Notes: generated by a model from the sequence alone, not told the origin. Shown: positions 1-9,963, counted from the stretch's first letter. The stretch is DNA of 64,000 nucleotides from Duncaniella dubosii (GCF_004803915.1 NZ_CP039396.1:2666001-2730000), one strand, 5' to 3'. Translations and numbers: made by a program.

Positions 1-208
1 CTATCTTCTGCGGGGAGCGCGTCTGACATTTCTGCTGATTCCTCATTCAGCGTTTCAATCTGTTGAAAAAAAAACGATTGCCAGCGAAGAATAGAGAGGC
101 TGAACATCCGCCCGAATTATTTATATTCGCATAAATAGAACTGCAATCTCACCACGTCGGTTATTATAATTGATATCATAAATCTCCAACCCTAAATAAA
201 AAATTGAC
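1..208. other. Left edge, no confident gene
   Basis: No recognisable gene. One plus-strand frame is open from base 2 to a stop near base 110 and could be the tail of an upstream gene, but its roughly 35 residues resemble nothing I can name. A minus-strand frame could begin near base 35 and leave the window. The A/T-rich stretch before base 209 is the leader of aroE. Confidence 0.3.
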
Positions 209-967
209 ATGACATCACCTCGCAGCAAAGTTTACGGTCTGATTGGGTTTCCGCTCACCCATTCATTCTCGATGAGCTATTTTAACAATATGTTCGAATC
301 TGAGAATATTGATGCTGAATACGTTAATTTTGAAATCCCTGATATCGGAGATCTCATGGAGGTCGTTTCCGAAAATCATAATCTTGCAGGACTGAATGTG
401 ACCATTCCTTACAAGGAACAGGTGATTCCCTACATGGATGAAATGGATTCTGAGGCCGCGCTTATCGGAGCGGTCAATGTCATCAAGATTATTCGCGGCA
501 AGAATGGCGATATACGGTTGAAAGGTTACAACAGCGATGCAATGGGATTTCAGAATTCGATAGCTCCGTTGATTAATAATAAACGAAACCGTGCTCTTAT
601 TCTCGGCACCGGCGGCGCTTCAAAGGCGGTCTATCGTGCATTGGTCAATCTTGGTGTCGAACCGGTATTCGTGTCACGCAATCCTGAGGCCGGCGAACTT
701 GCATACTCCGATTTGACTCCGGAGGTGATGGAGAGCCATAAGGTAATTGTCAATTGCACTCCTTTAGGGATGTATCCCAATGTCGATCGCTGTCCTGATA
801 TCCCGTATGATTTATTGACATCCGAACATCTCTGTTATGATTTGATCTATAATCCTGATGTGACCACCTTTATGAAGAAATCACGTGCAAACGGAGCTGA
901 GGTGAAGAATGGTCTTGAAATGCTCTTGCTACAGGCGTTTGAATCGTGGAATATCTGGAATCTATGA
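209..967 (+). CDS. aroE: Shikimate dehydrogenase
   Basis: Cytosolic NADPH-dependent enzyme that reduces 3-dehydroshikimate to shikimate in the chorismate pathway. The N-terminal substrate domain has NVTIPYK with the catalytic lysine at residue 69 and GYNSDAMGF with the partner aspartate at residue 110. The Rossmann half carries GTGGASKA at residues 133-140, followed by NCTPLGM. At 252 residues it is slightly shorter than the usual 270 or so but complete at both ends. The first ATG of the frame is used. It is followed by comEC after about 120 bp. Confidence 0.96.
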   Translation: MTSPRSKVYGLIGFPLTHSFSMSYFNNMFESENIDAEYVNFEIPDIGDLMEVVSENHNLAGLNVTIPYKEQVIPYMDEMDSEAALIGAVNVIKIIRGKNGDIRLKGYNSDAMGFQNSIAPLINNKRNRALILGTGGASKAVYRALVNLGVEPVFVSRNPEAGELAYSDLTPEVMESHKVIVNCTPLGMYPNVDRCPDIPYDLLTSEHLCYDLIYNPDVTTFMKKSRANGAEVKNGLEMLLLQAFESWNIWNL

Positions 968-1087
968 TCGTTTCAACTTAAAAGTCATTATCGGGAACTA
1001 TGAGGGGTGGATGCCAGACAACAGTGTCTGCTTCCATAGATTCCCGAAGTTTGTATGTCAGTCAGCTGATAAATACCTCTCTTCATA

Positions 1088-3082
1088 ATGCGCCTTTCAC
1101 TGATGCCGCTTCTTCCGTTTACCATAGTTTTTATACTTGGTATTCTGTTGGAAGGGTGGGGTGTGGGCGCTTGGTTTATGGTCGTGCCATTGATTGGCGC
1201 GATTATATTGTGGCTGTTCAGACAGCCATATGGAGTGCTGATGTGTTGTGGGCTGATGTCGGGATTCGCTGTTGGTTTTGTTAGTCGTCCCGCATCATTC
1301 CCGATGGCCCTTTCAGGCATTTCGAAATATTATTCGGCCGTTGCTTTAGAAGTGAAATCATATGAGCCGACACAGATTATAATAGCCAGAATAGATAGCT
1401 GTGAAGGAGTCGCTGTCATGCCGTTCATGGCAAAACTGACGGTGCCGTCTTCGCTTCCTGCTGTCGATGAATGTGAGCGTCTGCGGTTTTCGTCATCACT
1501 TCAGCCTTCGGTTGCCGGACTGGATTTGCCTGACGAGATTGACTATGATGAGCCGTTGAGGCGTATGGGAGTCGTAGGGCAGGGCTTTGTACGCCCCGAC
1601 AGTCTTGAGGTCGTTGGCGGTGAACCGGGGCTGATTAATGACATACGTCGTTTTCGTTCTGACCTGATACTTGCCATTGTCAGATTGCCTGTTTCTGACC
1701 CGGTCAGGGAATTTCTATGTGCCACTATTGCAGGTGACCGTTCGATGTTGACGGCCGACCTGCGCGAGCTCTTTTCGTCGACAGGCCTTTCACACATCCT
1801 TGCGCTAAGCGGGCTGCATACAGGCATTCTGGCATGGATAATATCCGTGGCTCTTTTACCGCTCTATATTGCCGGTCTGCGATGGCTTCGCATCATGATT
1901 CTTCTGATTGCTCTTTGGGGATTTGCAGTGATGACAGGCTTGCCTCCGTCGGTTGTACGTTCGGTTGTAATGGCGACTGTTTTTCTTCTGGCCTATTCAT
2001 TTCAGCGTACACGCACACCGTTTAATTCGCTTTGTGTGGCTGCTCTGGTCATACTTGTATTTTCTCCTCGCTCTATTTATACGGTCAGCTTTCAGATGTC
2101 ATTTCTGGCAGTGGCCTCGATACTTGTTTTTGCCGAGAAATTCAACCCGTTTCCGCGTCGCAGTCGTTTTTTGCACGGTATTGCCGCTTATCCGGCGGTT
2201 ACGTTGGCCGCAATGGTCGGTACGGCTGTTGTAAGTGCGGCATATTTCAATATTGTTCCGCTTATGTTTCTTCCGGCTAACATTATAGGAGCATTGTTGC
2301 TACCGCCGGTGATTATATGTGGAATAGTAATGTTGGTAGCCGGAGTTTTCGGCCTGACGCTTATGCCGGTCGCATGGCTGACAGATAAGATGTTCGGAGT
2401 GATTACCGATACAGCCGAATTCCTGTCCGGGCTGTCCGGGGCGGTGGTCAGAGATGTATATGTCGGGCCATCTGTCATCATTGTGTGGTTTTTTGCGCTG
2501 ATACCTTTGGGATTGTGGCTTTATCGCAGACGCATGGTCTATGCAGTAGCTACCGCGTTGTGTTTTTGTTTCTTGGCAGTAACATTTGTCTATGCCGGAC
2601 CGCAGGACGATAGCGGTGTTGAGGCTTATATACCACGTTCGCTACACCACACCTCACTTATAGTGCGAGATGGTAGGACGATGAAGGTTTTTACGACTCT
2701 CCCGCCTCACAGACATTCAGAAATCCATGATGACTATTCACGCCGATATCGAAAATATATGCTGAAGCGCAATGTCGATTCGCTTCTTATAAGGACAGTT
2801 TCTTCATCGGTCGCTGAAGTGGTTGATGTTGCCGGAAAACGTTTTATGCTGCTGTGTGGCAACAATTCATTTACTCTTGGTGAGTCGGTAAGCCGGATCC
2901 ACTATCTTGTCGTTTGTGCGGGGTTCAGAGGTGATATTGTCAAGGCTGTAGCTTCCATGTCTCCAGACTCCGTATTGCTTTCTTCTGACCTTAACAACCG
3001 TCGTCATAACCGATATATGGATGAATTGGCAAGAGCCGGTATCCCTGTAAGATCAATAAAAAACTCTCCGTTCGGATTATGA
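1088..3082 (+). CDS. comEC: ComEC/Rec2 family DNA uptake channel
   Basis: Polytopic inner-membrane protein of the ComEC/Rec2 family, which moves single-stranded DNA into the cytosol in competent bacteria. Two hydrophobic segments at residues 1-55 precede a soluble region; the competence core then contains the signature HILALSGLHTG near residue 235 and a series of membrane helices up to about residue 510. The C-terminal 150 residues sit where other ComEC proteins have a metallo-beta-lactamase fold, but I see no HxHxDH metal motif. At 664 residues it is shorter than Gram-positive homologues. Natural transformation is not established for this group, so the role is by family. Confidence 0.88.
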   Translation: MRLSLMPLLPFTIVFILGILLEGWGVGAWFMVVPLIGAIILWLFRQPYGVLMCCGLMSGFAVGFVSRPASFPMALSGISKYYSAVALEVKSYEPTQIIIARIDSCEGVAVMPFMAKLTVPSSLPAVDECERLRFSSSLQPSVAGLDLPDEIDYDEPLRRMGVVGQGFVRPDSLEVVGGEPGLINDIRRFRSDLILAIVRLPVSDPVREFLCATIAGDRSMLTADLRELFSSTGLSHILALSGLHTGILAWIISVALLPLYIAGLRWLRIMILLIALWGFAVMTGLPPSVVRSVVMATVFLLAYSFQRTRTPFNSLCVAALVILVFSPRSIYTVSFQMSFLAVASILVFAEKFNPFPRRSRFLHGIAAYPAVTLAAMVGTAVVSAAYFNIVPLMFLPANIIGALLLPPVIICGIVMLVAGVFGLTLMPVAWLTDKMFGVITDTAEFLSGLSGAVVRDVYVGPSVIIVWFFALIPLGLWLYRRRMVYAVATALCFCFLAVTFVYAGPQDDSGVEAYIPRSLHHTSLIVRDGRTMKVFTTLPPHRHSEIHDDYSRRYRKYMLKRNVDSLLIRTVSSSVAEVVDVAGKRFMLLCGNNSFTLGESVSRIHYLVVCAGFRGDIVKAVASMSPDSVLLSSDLNNRRHNRYMDELARAGIPVRSIKNSPFGL

Positions 3083-3090
3083 ACGGAGAG
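3058..3090 (-). terminator. Intrinsic terminator of the tex-folK operon, inside the comEC 3' end
   Basis: Perfect 10-bp arms, CTCTCCGTTC at 3064-3073 and GAACGGAGAG at 3081-3090, enclose a 7-nt loop. Read on the minus strand, the hairpin is followed by six T (A-run 3058-3063), so it terminates folK. It overlaps the comEC stop codon at 3080-3082. Confidence 0.8.
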
Positions 3091-3103
3091 CAGGGTGTAT
3101 GTG

Positions 3104-3505
3104 TCACATTGTTTCGTATGCGCCTTTAGCAAGGAGTTCACGGTATCCGAGATTGAAATAGTGCCGCTCGAAATCTTTTGGACGTTTGATATGTTCATCC
3201 CAGATGACAAGGTCAAGGTCGATCGGTATGATTCCTTCGAGAGTGTCAACCTGTGTGCGTCCGCATTCGGCCTCCCAATCCTTAAGAAATTTTACGACCG
3301 TATCGTAGTCATGTGTGGTCGAGCCATGAATCACAGCGTTGAGATACGGTTTGTCTTTCCCATTGCAAGCTTCCGATTCATATACGGAAGAAATCGAACA
3401 TTTTTGCAGATATGCACAGATATGTTCGATGGCCTTGGTAATCTGATATTCGCGGTCAGGGGTATTGCTGCCAAGCCCGATTGTGCAGGAGATTGATTTG
3501 TCCAT
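3104..3505 (-). CDS. folK: 6-hydroxymethyl-7,8-dihydropterin pyrophosphokinase
   Basis: Transfers pyrophosphate from ATP to 6-hydroxymethyl-7,8-dihydropterin in folate synthesis. Visible family marks are GLGSN near the N-terminus, YLNAVI in the middle, and IDLDLVIWD, the counterpart of the RTLDLDI metal/substrate motif. At 133 residues it is a compact HPPK (usual 140-160) not fused to FolP or FolB. It lies 14 nt after tex and shares its transcript; a terminator lies directly downstream. Confidence 0.92.
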   Translation of the reverse strand: MDKSISCTIGLGSNTPDREYQITKAIEHICAYLQKCSISSVYESEACNGKDKPYLNAVIHGSTTHDYDTVVKFLKDWEAECGRTQVDTLEGIIPIDLDLVIWDEHIKRPKDFERHYFNLGYRELLAKGAYETM

Positions 3506-3519
3506 TGTATGTCTCTCTG

Positions 3520-5658
3520 TTATTGTGCGACTCCTTTTATCGTGAGGGCGATGCGCCCTCGGGCAGTGTCGATGTCAATGACTTTCACGCGGATATTCTG
3601 TCCGATGCTTACCACGTCGGCCGGTGAGGATATGAAACGGTCGCTTAACTGTGATATGTGTATAAGGCCGTTTTCTTTCATACCGAGGTCAACAAACACA
3701 CCGAAAGCTGTAATGTTGTTGACTTTTCCGGTAAGTTCCTGGCCGATGTGCAGGTCGTCGATCTTTCTTACCGAGTCATCAAATGGAATTTCTTCGGCTG
3801 TCTCGCGCGGATCGCGTCCGGGCTTTTCAAGCTCAAGTATTATATCCGTAAGAGTGGGCAATCCGACCTCTTTAGTGATATATTTGTCAAGTTCGATGCT
3901 ATGAAGCAGGTTTCTGTCTTTTGACAGACGGGCAATGTCGGCTTTTGCGTCTGCTGCGATTTGCTCGACGAGTGCATAGCGCTCGGGATGGACGGCCGTG
4001 TTGTCAAGCGGATTTTTTCCGCCGGGAATACGCAGGAAGCCTGCGCACTGCTGGAATGCTTTTTCTCCCATGCGCGGTACATCGAGAAGTTGCTGACGGG
4101 TGGTGAAATCGCCGTTCTCCGCACGATATTTGACAATGTTGGCGGCGAGCGCCGGACCGATACCTGACACATAAGAGAGCAATTGTTTAGAAGCCGTGTT
4201 GATGTTGACTCCGACAGTGTTCACACAGCTCTCAACCACATAATCGAGTGCCTCTTTTAGCTTTGTCTGGTTTACATCGTGCTGGTATTGGCCGACACCG
4301 ATTGACTTCGGATCAATTTTTACAAGTTCGGCCAGCGGGTCAAGAAGCCGGCGTCCGATTGAGACTGCTCCGCGCACCGTCACATCCTCGTTGGGAAATT
4401 CTTCGCGCGCGACTTCAGATGCGGAGTATATTGATGCGCCATTTTCATTCACCATAAAAATCTGGACTTTACGCGGGAGCATGACGTCACGAATGAAACG
4501 TTCGGTCTCGCGTCCCGCTGTCCCGTTTCCGATGGCTATTGCATCGATCCGGTATCTGTCGACATAGAAGCATAGAGCGTCAGCCGAACCGACAAAATCG
4601 TTTGCAGGAGGAGTGGGATAGATCACATCATGCTGGAGGAGATTTCCCTGTTCGTCGAGAACTGCTAACTTGCAGCCTGTGCGGAATCCGGGGTCTATGG
4701 CAAGCACTCTTTTGCGTCCGAGCGGGGCTGACATCAGAAGCTGACGCACGTTGTCGGCAAACATCTGTATAGCGCCTTCGTCGCTTTTTTCCTTTGTCGC
4801 TGATGCAATCTCATTTTCGATTGACGGACGCATGAGCCGCTTATAACCGTCTTTCACGGCGTTTTTTACAAGCGTGGCTGTTTCAGGTGTCGCTGTCGAC
4901 TTGACAAACATGCGGCTGAGGCGGTCGACCATCTCGTCGTCTTCTATCGTTATTCCGACTTTCAGGATTCCTTCTTCTTCGCCTCGGCGTATGGCAAGAT
5001 AGCGGTGTGAGTTGCACATGCGAAGCGGTTCGGAAAAATCGAAGTAGTTCTGATAGTTTTTGCCTTCCTCTTCCTTTCCGGCGACAACCTTTGACCGGAT
5101 TGTGGCCGAACGCTGGAAACGAGAACGCACAAGGTTGCGTGCTTTTTCGCTTTCGCTTACCCATTCGGATATGATGTCTGAAGCTCCGGCGATTGCTGAG
5201 TCAATGCTACCGGCTTCTTTAGCAAATTTCTTGGCTTGCTTTTCGATATCGGACGATGTCTGCGACATGATGATCTTGGCGAGTGGTTCAAGACCAAGAG
5301 CGCGTGCGGCCTGTGCGCGTGTATTGCGTTTTGGCTTATAAGGAAGATAGATGTCTTCAAGCACAACCGGATCGAGCGTTTCCGTTATCCTTTCCTGAAG
5401 TTCAGGTGTCAGCATGTCGCGCTCGCGTATTACATCGAGGATATACTCTTTACGCTTGTCGAGTTCTGTCAGTTCCTGATGGCGCATCTGGATTGTATGG
5501 ACTGTCACTTCGTCCATCCCGCCGGTTGCTTCTTTGCGGTAGCGGGAGATGAATGGAACTGTCGCCCCTTCGTCAAGCAGACGGAGGCATGCGGCTACAT
5601 GTTTGCGTAGATACGTGCCGAGTTCGGCGGTGATTACGTTGGCGTGTACGTTTGCCAT
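3520..5658 (-). CDS. tex: Tex-family S1 RNA-binding protein
   Basis: Bacterial relative of eukaryotic Spt6, a nucleic-acid-binding protein acting at transcription. The 712 residues show the family order: helical N-terminus with FISRYRKEATGGMDE, a YqgF/RNase H-like domain starting at VLAIDPGFRTGCKLAV (about residue 318), helix-hairpin-helix repeats with VNINTASKQLL, and a C-terminal S1 domain with ITAFGVFVDLG (about residues 640-705). Length and ends match full-length Tex. It starts 12 nt after the phosphoesterase stop. Confidence 0.96.
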   Translation of the reverse strand: MANVHANVITAELGTYLRKHVAACLRLLDEGATVPFISRYRKEATGGMDEVTVHTIQMRHQELTELDKRKEYILDVIRERDMLTPELQERITETLDPVVLEDIYLPYKPKRNTRAQAARALGLEPLAKIIMSQTSSDIEKQAKKFAKEAGSIDSAIAGASDIISEWVSESEKARNLVRSRFQRSATIRSKVVAGKEEEGKNYQNYFDFSEPLRMCNSHRYLAIRRGEEEGILKVGITIEDDEMVDRLSRMFVKSTATPETATLVKNAVKDGYKRLMRPSIENEIASATKEKSDEGAIQMFADNVRQLLMSAPLGRKRVLAIDPGFRTGCKLAVLDEQGNLLQHDVIYPTPPANDFVGSADALCFYVDRYRIDAIAIGNGTAGRETERFIRDVMLPRKVQIFMVNENGASIYSASEVAREEFPNEDVTVRGAVSIGRRLLDPLAELVKIDPKSIGVGQYQHDVNQTKLKEALDYVVESCVNTVGVNINTASKQLLSYVSGIGPALAANIVKYRAENGDFTTRQQLLDVPRMGEKAFQQCAGFLRIPGGKNPLDNTAVHPERYALVEQIAADAKADIARLSKDRNLLHSIELDKYITKEVGLPTLTDIILELEKPGRDPRETAEEIPFDDSVRKIDDLHIGQELTGKVNNITAFGVFVDLGMKENGLIHISQLSDRFISSPADVVSIGQNIRVKVIDIDTARGRIALTIKGVAQ

Positions 5659-5670
5659 TTAGAGCGTGTT

Positions 5671-6861
5671 TTATTTTAGCTTTTTGAGTGTTATGAGTGT
5701 GATTTCGGGTGTGGCGCCTACGCGAGCCGGGAAGCCTACTGTGCCACCTCCGATGTTGACATATAACTGATGTTGTTTGTCTGAGTCGTTGTAAAGCCCA
5801 CCCCAAGTAGGATAGCGGTATTTTGCAGGTGACCATCCGAGCATTTCAATCTGCATTGCATGCGTATGGCCTGACAGAGACAGAGGCACTCTCATGTCCG
5901 GACGGTCGGATATAGAGTCTACCCAATGGGCTGGATTGTGAGTGAGAAGTATCTTGCTCACACTGTCCGACAGCTGTGGATAGGCTTTGTTAAGTGAACC
6001 ATACACTTTGAAAGGAGGGTCACCTATGTTTTCGACACCGATGAGGGCAAGTGAATCGCCATCCTGACGCAGCATGACAGTTTCGTTGAGCAGGAGATGC
6101 CAGCCCATGTCGGCCTGAAGCTTTTTCATCAGCTCCATATTATCCTTTTTGGCCTCAGATGAGGGCCATTCAGAATAGTCGCCGTAGTCATGATTGCCAA
6201 GAATCGAATACACTCCGTCTTGGGCGTTAAGACGGGAGAATGGTGCGACGAAAGGCGTAAGTTCGGTTGTCTTTGAATTGACAATGTCGCCGGTAAAGAC
6301 TATGAGATCCGGGTGTAGGGCGTTTATCCGGTCAACGAATGTAGAGACAAACGAGGTGTCGTTGCCAAATGTCCCTACGTGCATGTCAGAAAATTGAACA
6401 ATACGGTAGCCGTCGAAAGCTTCCGGGAGACCGGGAATCTTGATGTCAACGAAGTTGACATCAATGTTGAAGCGATTGACCAATGCTCCCCACCATAGAG
6501 CAACGAAAGTAACCACGCTCAATACAGCACCTGTTATCGACATCCATTTCAGACGGTGGCGTTTAAACAGGCACGGTATCTTAGCAATAAGGTCGATTAT
6601 GACAAAAAGATATTTGGGTATATAGAATGCGATGTAAGTGTAGAGCATCCACATGACCGACATCAGCATTCCGTTGGTACAATTGCGTTTTGGAAAACAG
6701 AAGACAGCCAAAATGAGCGCAAACAAAACAACTGCTGACCATAGCTGTATCCTTGACGGCAAGAGACTCCTGCATCTGTGTTTCAAAGCTCGGTATATAT
6801 ATACGTCGACAAATATATTTAAGAGCAGACAGACAAATAGTGGAATTAAAGGGAGCCTCAT
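5671..6861 (-). CDS. Membrane-anchored metallophosphoesterase
   Basis: Calcineurin-like phosphoesterase of unknown substrate. The first 150 residues contain about four hydrophobic segments. The catalytic domain follows with the metal motifs in order: SDMHVG, FTGDIVN, LGNHDYGD, THNPAH and SGHTHAMQ. The layout matches the YkuE/YaeI branch of membrane-linked phosphoesterases, some of which act on lipids. It sits between a putative acyltransferase and tex in one leftward operon, which loosely suggests a lipid role; that is inference. Confidence 0.87.
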   Translation of the reverse strand: MRLPLIPLFVCLLLNIFVDVYIYRALKHRCRSLLPSRIQLWSAVVLFALILAVFCFPKRNCTNGMLMSVMWMLYTYIAFYIPKYLFVIIDLIAKIPCLFKRHRLKWMSITGAVLSVVTFVALWWGALVNRFNIDVNFVDIKIPGLPEAFDGYRIVQFSDMHVGTFGNDTSFVSTFVDRINALHPDLIVFTGDIVNSKTTELTPFVAPFSRLNAQDGVYSILGNHDYGDYSEWPSSEAKKDNMELMKKLQADMGWHLLLNETVMLRQDGDSLALIGVENIGDPPFKVYGSLNKAYPQLSDSVSKILLTHNPAHWVDSISDRPDMRVPLSLSGHTHAMQIEMLGWSPAKYRYPTWGGLYNDSDKQHQLYVNIGGGTVGFPARVGATPEITLITLKKLK

Positions 6862-6933
6862 AGTTGTCAGGGATATTTTTGCAGCCGGAGATATTAATTA
6901 TAATCAGACCTTGTTTAATCTGTGTTATTACTA

Positions 6934-8103
6934 TCAACAACTTCCGGAGGCAAGTAGTTTATTGCGTAGTGGATTTGCATACATCATATACATGTATGTA
7001 CGCATGAAACTGCGCTCCTGCGAGCTTATATCGGGTATATCAACCTTGTCGAGCTGACCTTCGATATACTCTGTCACATTACGGAACTCTTCGTCGGTGT
7101 AGCGGTCGCGATACATGTCTGAATCAAAAGCAAGGTCGTAGGCTACATAATTGATTGGATAAATCTTATATCGGTTATGTATTCCACAGTCGATATTATG
7201 ACAGATCCTGTGAATGGCATCCTGCTTGTCTATTGTCGCGGGGAGGGCTTCAATCATCGGTGTTATGCAATTGGCGAATGATATGTGGACTCGTCCCTTG
7301 TATTGCATGAGACCTGTTTCCATCGAGAAAAGGTCGTCGTGCTGCGACTTTTTGAATTCCGGGTCACGGTGACGCAACAGATATTCCCGTGCTTTCAGAT
7401 AGTCGTTGGGGTCAAATTCATATGAAATGGCTACCGGGAATATGTTGATTGCGGCAAGATTCTGGGTTGTTGTACCGCCGCCTGCCAGTCCGAGCATTTT
7501 CAATACGCTTTCCTGAGTATGGTCACTTGAATCTTTCGCTCTTCCTTGTCGCTGGGCAATCCAGATACTTTCATTCTTATTGCATATGGCGTGATGGATG
7601 TAGCCTGAAAGTTCACGTGCGGCATCAAGTGCCTGTCGTGTGGGCAGATTGCGTTTTACGATGAAACTGCCGTTGAGCTTTACGAGATGGGTAATCCAAT
7701 CGTAAATAAGTAGATTGTCACCGATGGCTACTTCCGATGTTTTCATGTCGTGGCGCAGGAATATCAGATTGATAAATGATGCGTCAAGCACGATATCTCG
7801 GTGGTTGGTTATAAATGTATAGGATTTGTCGGGGTTGACGTTTTCCACGCCCGAAGCTGTCACGCCGGCAGTAGTTTTACGTTCGAGTTCATTAAGGAAG
7901 TTCTGCATGACTCGTGTCTGAAACTCTTGTTTTGTGTTGCAGCTGGTGAGCAGGGCTATGAATTCCTTATAATTTATATCAGGCAGAATCCAGCGGATTG
8001 CATGTTCGAATCCGGGTTCTGAAACCATTTTATTAATCGCTTCCTTGAACTGACTGTCGCCATAAGGAGCTATATCACTGAAATCTAAATTATTTGCGTC
8101 CAT
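6934..8103 (-). CDS. PlsC-like glycerophospholipid acyltransferase
   Basis: Resembles the 1-acyl-glycerol-3-phosphate acyltransferase superfamily. The marker is TNHRDIVLDASF (about residues 98-109), a variant of the NHx4D acyl-transfer motif common in Bacteroidota homologues, and the downstream SFIVKRNLP fits the glycerol-phosphate-binding block. At 389 residues it is longer than housekeeping PlsC (about 240), so it may be a dedicated lipid or outer-membrane acyltransferase. It heads the four-gene leftward operon and has its own promoter. Confidence 0.75.
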   Translation of the reverse strand: MDANNLDFSDIAPYGDSQFKEAINKMVSEPGFEHAIRWILPDINYKEFIALLTSCNTKQEFQTRVMQNFLNELERKTTAGVTASGVENVNPDKSYTFITNHRDIVLDASFINLIFLRHDMKTSEVAIGDNLLIYDWITHLVKLNGSFIVKRNLPTRQALDAARELSGYIHHAICNKNESIWIAQRQGRAKDSSDHTQESVLKMLGLAGGGTTTQNLAAINIFPVAISYEFDPNDYLKAREYLLRHRDPEFKKSQHDDLFSMETGLMQYKGRVHISFANCITPMIEALPATIDKQDAIHRICHNIDCGIHNRYKIYPINYVAYDLAFDSDMYRDRYTDEEFRNVTEYIEGQLDKVDIPDISSQERSFMRTYMYMMYANPLRNKLLASGSC

Positions 8104-8156
8104 TACGCTTAGCGGGTTTATTTAGATAAACCAAATAGATGAAACAATAGTTGGCT

Positions 8157-8187
8157 CAAAGGTAGAAGATTTTGAAATATTTTGCAA
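8157..8187 (-). promoter_or_regulatory. Promoter of the leftward acyltransferase-tex-folK operon
   Basis: On the minus strand, -7 box TACCTTTG (8157-8164), a 20-bp spacer and a TTG -33 box (8185-8187) match the Bacteroidota sigma consensus. Predicted start near 8150 gives a leader of about 47 nt. Confidence 0.65.
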
Positions 8188-8371
8188 GAGATTTAAGGTT
8201 TTATTGTAGATATGGCTCCGTAATTAAGGAATTTTTAAGACACAAGAGCGCTATAAGGGATATAAACTATGTGTCCGGTTTCTGTTCGCGATTGATTTAA
8301 CATAGAGATTCAGATGAAATTGTGGAAAAATGCTATTGTTGTATGCTTTTTAAAAGAAAAATGATGAATAA

Positions 8372-8403
8372 TTTGCATATAATTGAACAAAATTCTACAT
8401 TTG
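8372..8403 (+). promoter_or_regulatory. Promoter of amt
   Basis: TTTG at 8372-8375, a 20-bp spacer and TACATTTG at 8396-8403 match the Bacteroidota consensus. The leader to the amt ATG is about 60 nt. It lies in the 367-bp divergent region 8104-8470, whose other end holds the leftward operon promoter; nothing else was seen there. Confidence 0.7.
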
Positions 8404-8470
8404 CGGTGTCTTTAAAAGAAATTTTAAGATTGTTTTCAGTTCGTTTTGTTTTAATGATAAATTTTCAGGT

Positions 8471-9895
8471 ATGACTTTTAACGGTAAAAAGATCAGTTTG
8501 GGATGGCTGTTGGTGCTTGTTGCGCTGATGGTGTTCAGTGTGCTTGGATTGCATACGGAGGTTTCCGAATCTCTGTTTGATTTGCCCGGCGATCATCTAT
8601 GGGCAAATGTGGCATGGATGATTACTGCGACAATCTTTGTGTTGATGATGACCCCCGGTCTGTCGTTTTTCTATGGAGGCATGGTAAGGCCGAAGAATGT
8701 GATATCAACCATGCTCCAGAGTTTTATCGTAATGGGATTTGTAAGCGTTATCTGGGTCATATTCGGTTTCGGACTTGCTTTTGGCGACGATATTGCTCAC
8801 GTCATAGGTAATCCGGCTGATTTTTTCATGATGAAGAATGTGGGTGTCAATAATGTGACAGATAAAAGTGACCTTTCCCAGATAGGTATAGTCACCACGA
8901 CAATTCCTTTGGCGCTTTTCGCTCTTTTTCAGATGAAGTTTGCCATAATCACCCCGTCTCTTATAACCGGCGCTTTTGCCGAGAGGGTACACTTTTCAGG
9001 TTATCTTCTGTTCATGGTTCTTTGGACAGTGGTTGTCTATTGTCCGCTCGCCCATTGCACATGGCATCCCGATGGACTTTTCGGTATGATGCACGTCCAT
9101 GACTATGCCGGTGGTATCGTTGTTCATGCCGCGTCTGGAATTGCAGCTCTTGCAGGGGCTATGTTTCTCGGTCGCCGTCGTACGGTCAAAGGAGAGAACA
9201 ACAAACCGGCCAATGTCCCTTTTGTGCTGCTCGGCGCAGCATTGCTCTGGCTCGGATGGTTCGGATTTAACGGCGGAAGTTCTCTGGCTGCCGACGGGAT
9301 AGCTGTTTCTGCCTTCCTGAACACAAACACGGCCGCTGCTACCGCTATGGTGGCTTGGATCGCACTGGATGCGATACGTGGACACAAGCCGTCGGCTATG
9401 GGTGCTGCAATAGGTGCGGTAGTCGGACTTGTGGCGATTACGCCATGTGCAGGCTGGGTGTCGGCAGGTGAAAGTATCTTTATCGCTCTCTTCATTACTG
9501 TGTGCTGCAACATGGCTGTTGCTTGGAAAGGTTACAGCAATCTGCTCGACGATGCACTCGACGTATTTCCAACTCATGGTCTCGGCGGTATAATAGGAAC
9601 GGTTCTGACAGGTATTTTCGCCTACGACTTTTTTGCCCGCAACAATCCTGATATGATTTCACGCGGTGAATTTTTCTGGAACCACATACTTGTGCTTGCT
9701 ATGGTCTTTGTATACACTTTCGTCATGAGCTATGGACTATATTGGCTGACCGACAAGATTATCCCGATGCGCGTGTCGGGTTGGAACGAGCGTGTCGGTC
9801 TTGATTCATCGCAGCATGGAGAGGAATATGGCAATGAAACGTCTCTCGAGCTTCCGTCGGAAAGTGACTGGTTCAAAGGTGTCGAAGAAAATTAA
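8471..9895 (+). CDS. amt: Ammonium transporter
   Basis: Inner-membrane Amt/Rh-family channel for ammonium uptake. The 474 residues form about 12 hydrophobic segments, with an N-terminal helix ahead of the usual eleven. Family marks are PGLSFFYGGMVR, HCTWHPDGLFG with the first pore histidine, YAGGIVVHAASGIAAL, and DVFPTHGLGGIIG with the second pore histidine. No GlnK gene is adjacent, unlike the common glnK-amtB pair. The genes for the ammonium-fixing enzyme GOGAT follow directly, so the cluster couples uptake to glutamate synthesis. Confidence 0.95.
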   Translation: MTFNGKKISLGWLLVLVALMVFSVLGLHTEVSESLFDLPGDHLWANVAWMITATIFVLMMTPGLSFFYGGMVRPKNVISTMLQSFIVMGFVSVIWVIFGFGLAFGDDIAHVIGNPADFFMMKNVGVNNVTDKSDLSQIGIVTTTIPLALFALFQMKFAIITPSLITGAFAERVHFSGYLLFMVLWTVVVYCPLAHCTWHPDGLFGMMHVHDYAGGIVVHAASGIAALAGAMFLGRRRTVKGENNKPANVPFVLLGAALLWLGWFGFNGGSSLAADGIAVSAFLNTNTAAATAMVAWIALDAIRGHKPSAMGAAIGAVVGLVAITPCAGWVSAGESIFIALFITVCCNMAVAWKGYSNLLDDALDVFPTHGLGGIIGTVLTGIFAYDFFARNNPDMISRGEFFWNHILVLAMVFVYTFVMSYGLYWLTDKIIPMRVSGWNERVGLDSSQHGEEYGNETSLELPSESDWFKGVEEN

Positions 9896-9963
9896 ATCAG
9901 CACCTGAATACAGATACAATATATCATAATATAGTTTGGATTTATTTGAATTAAAGTTTTTAT

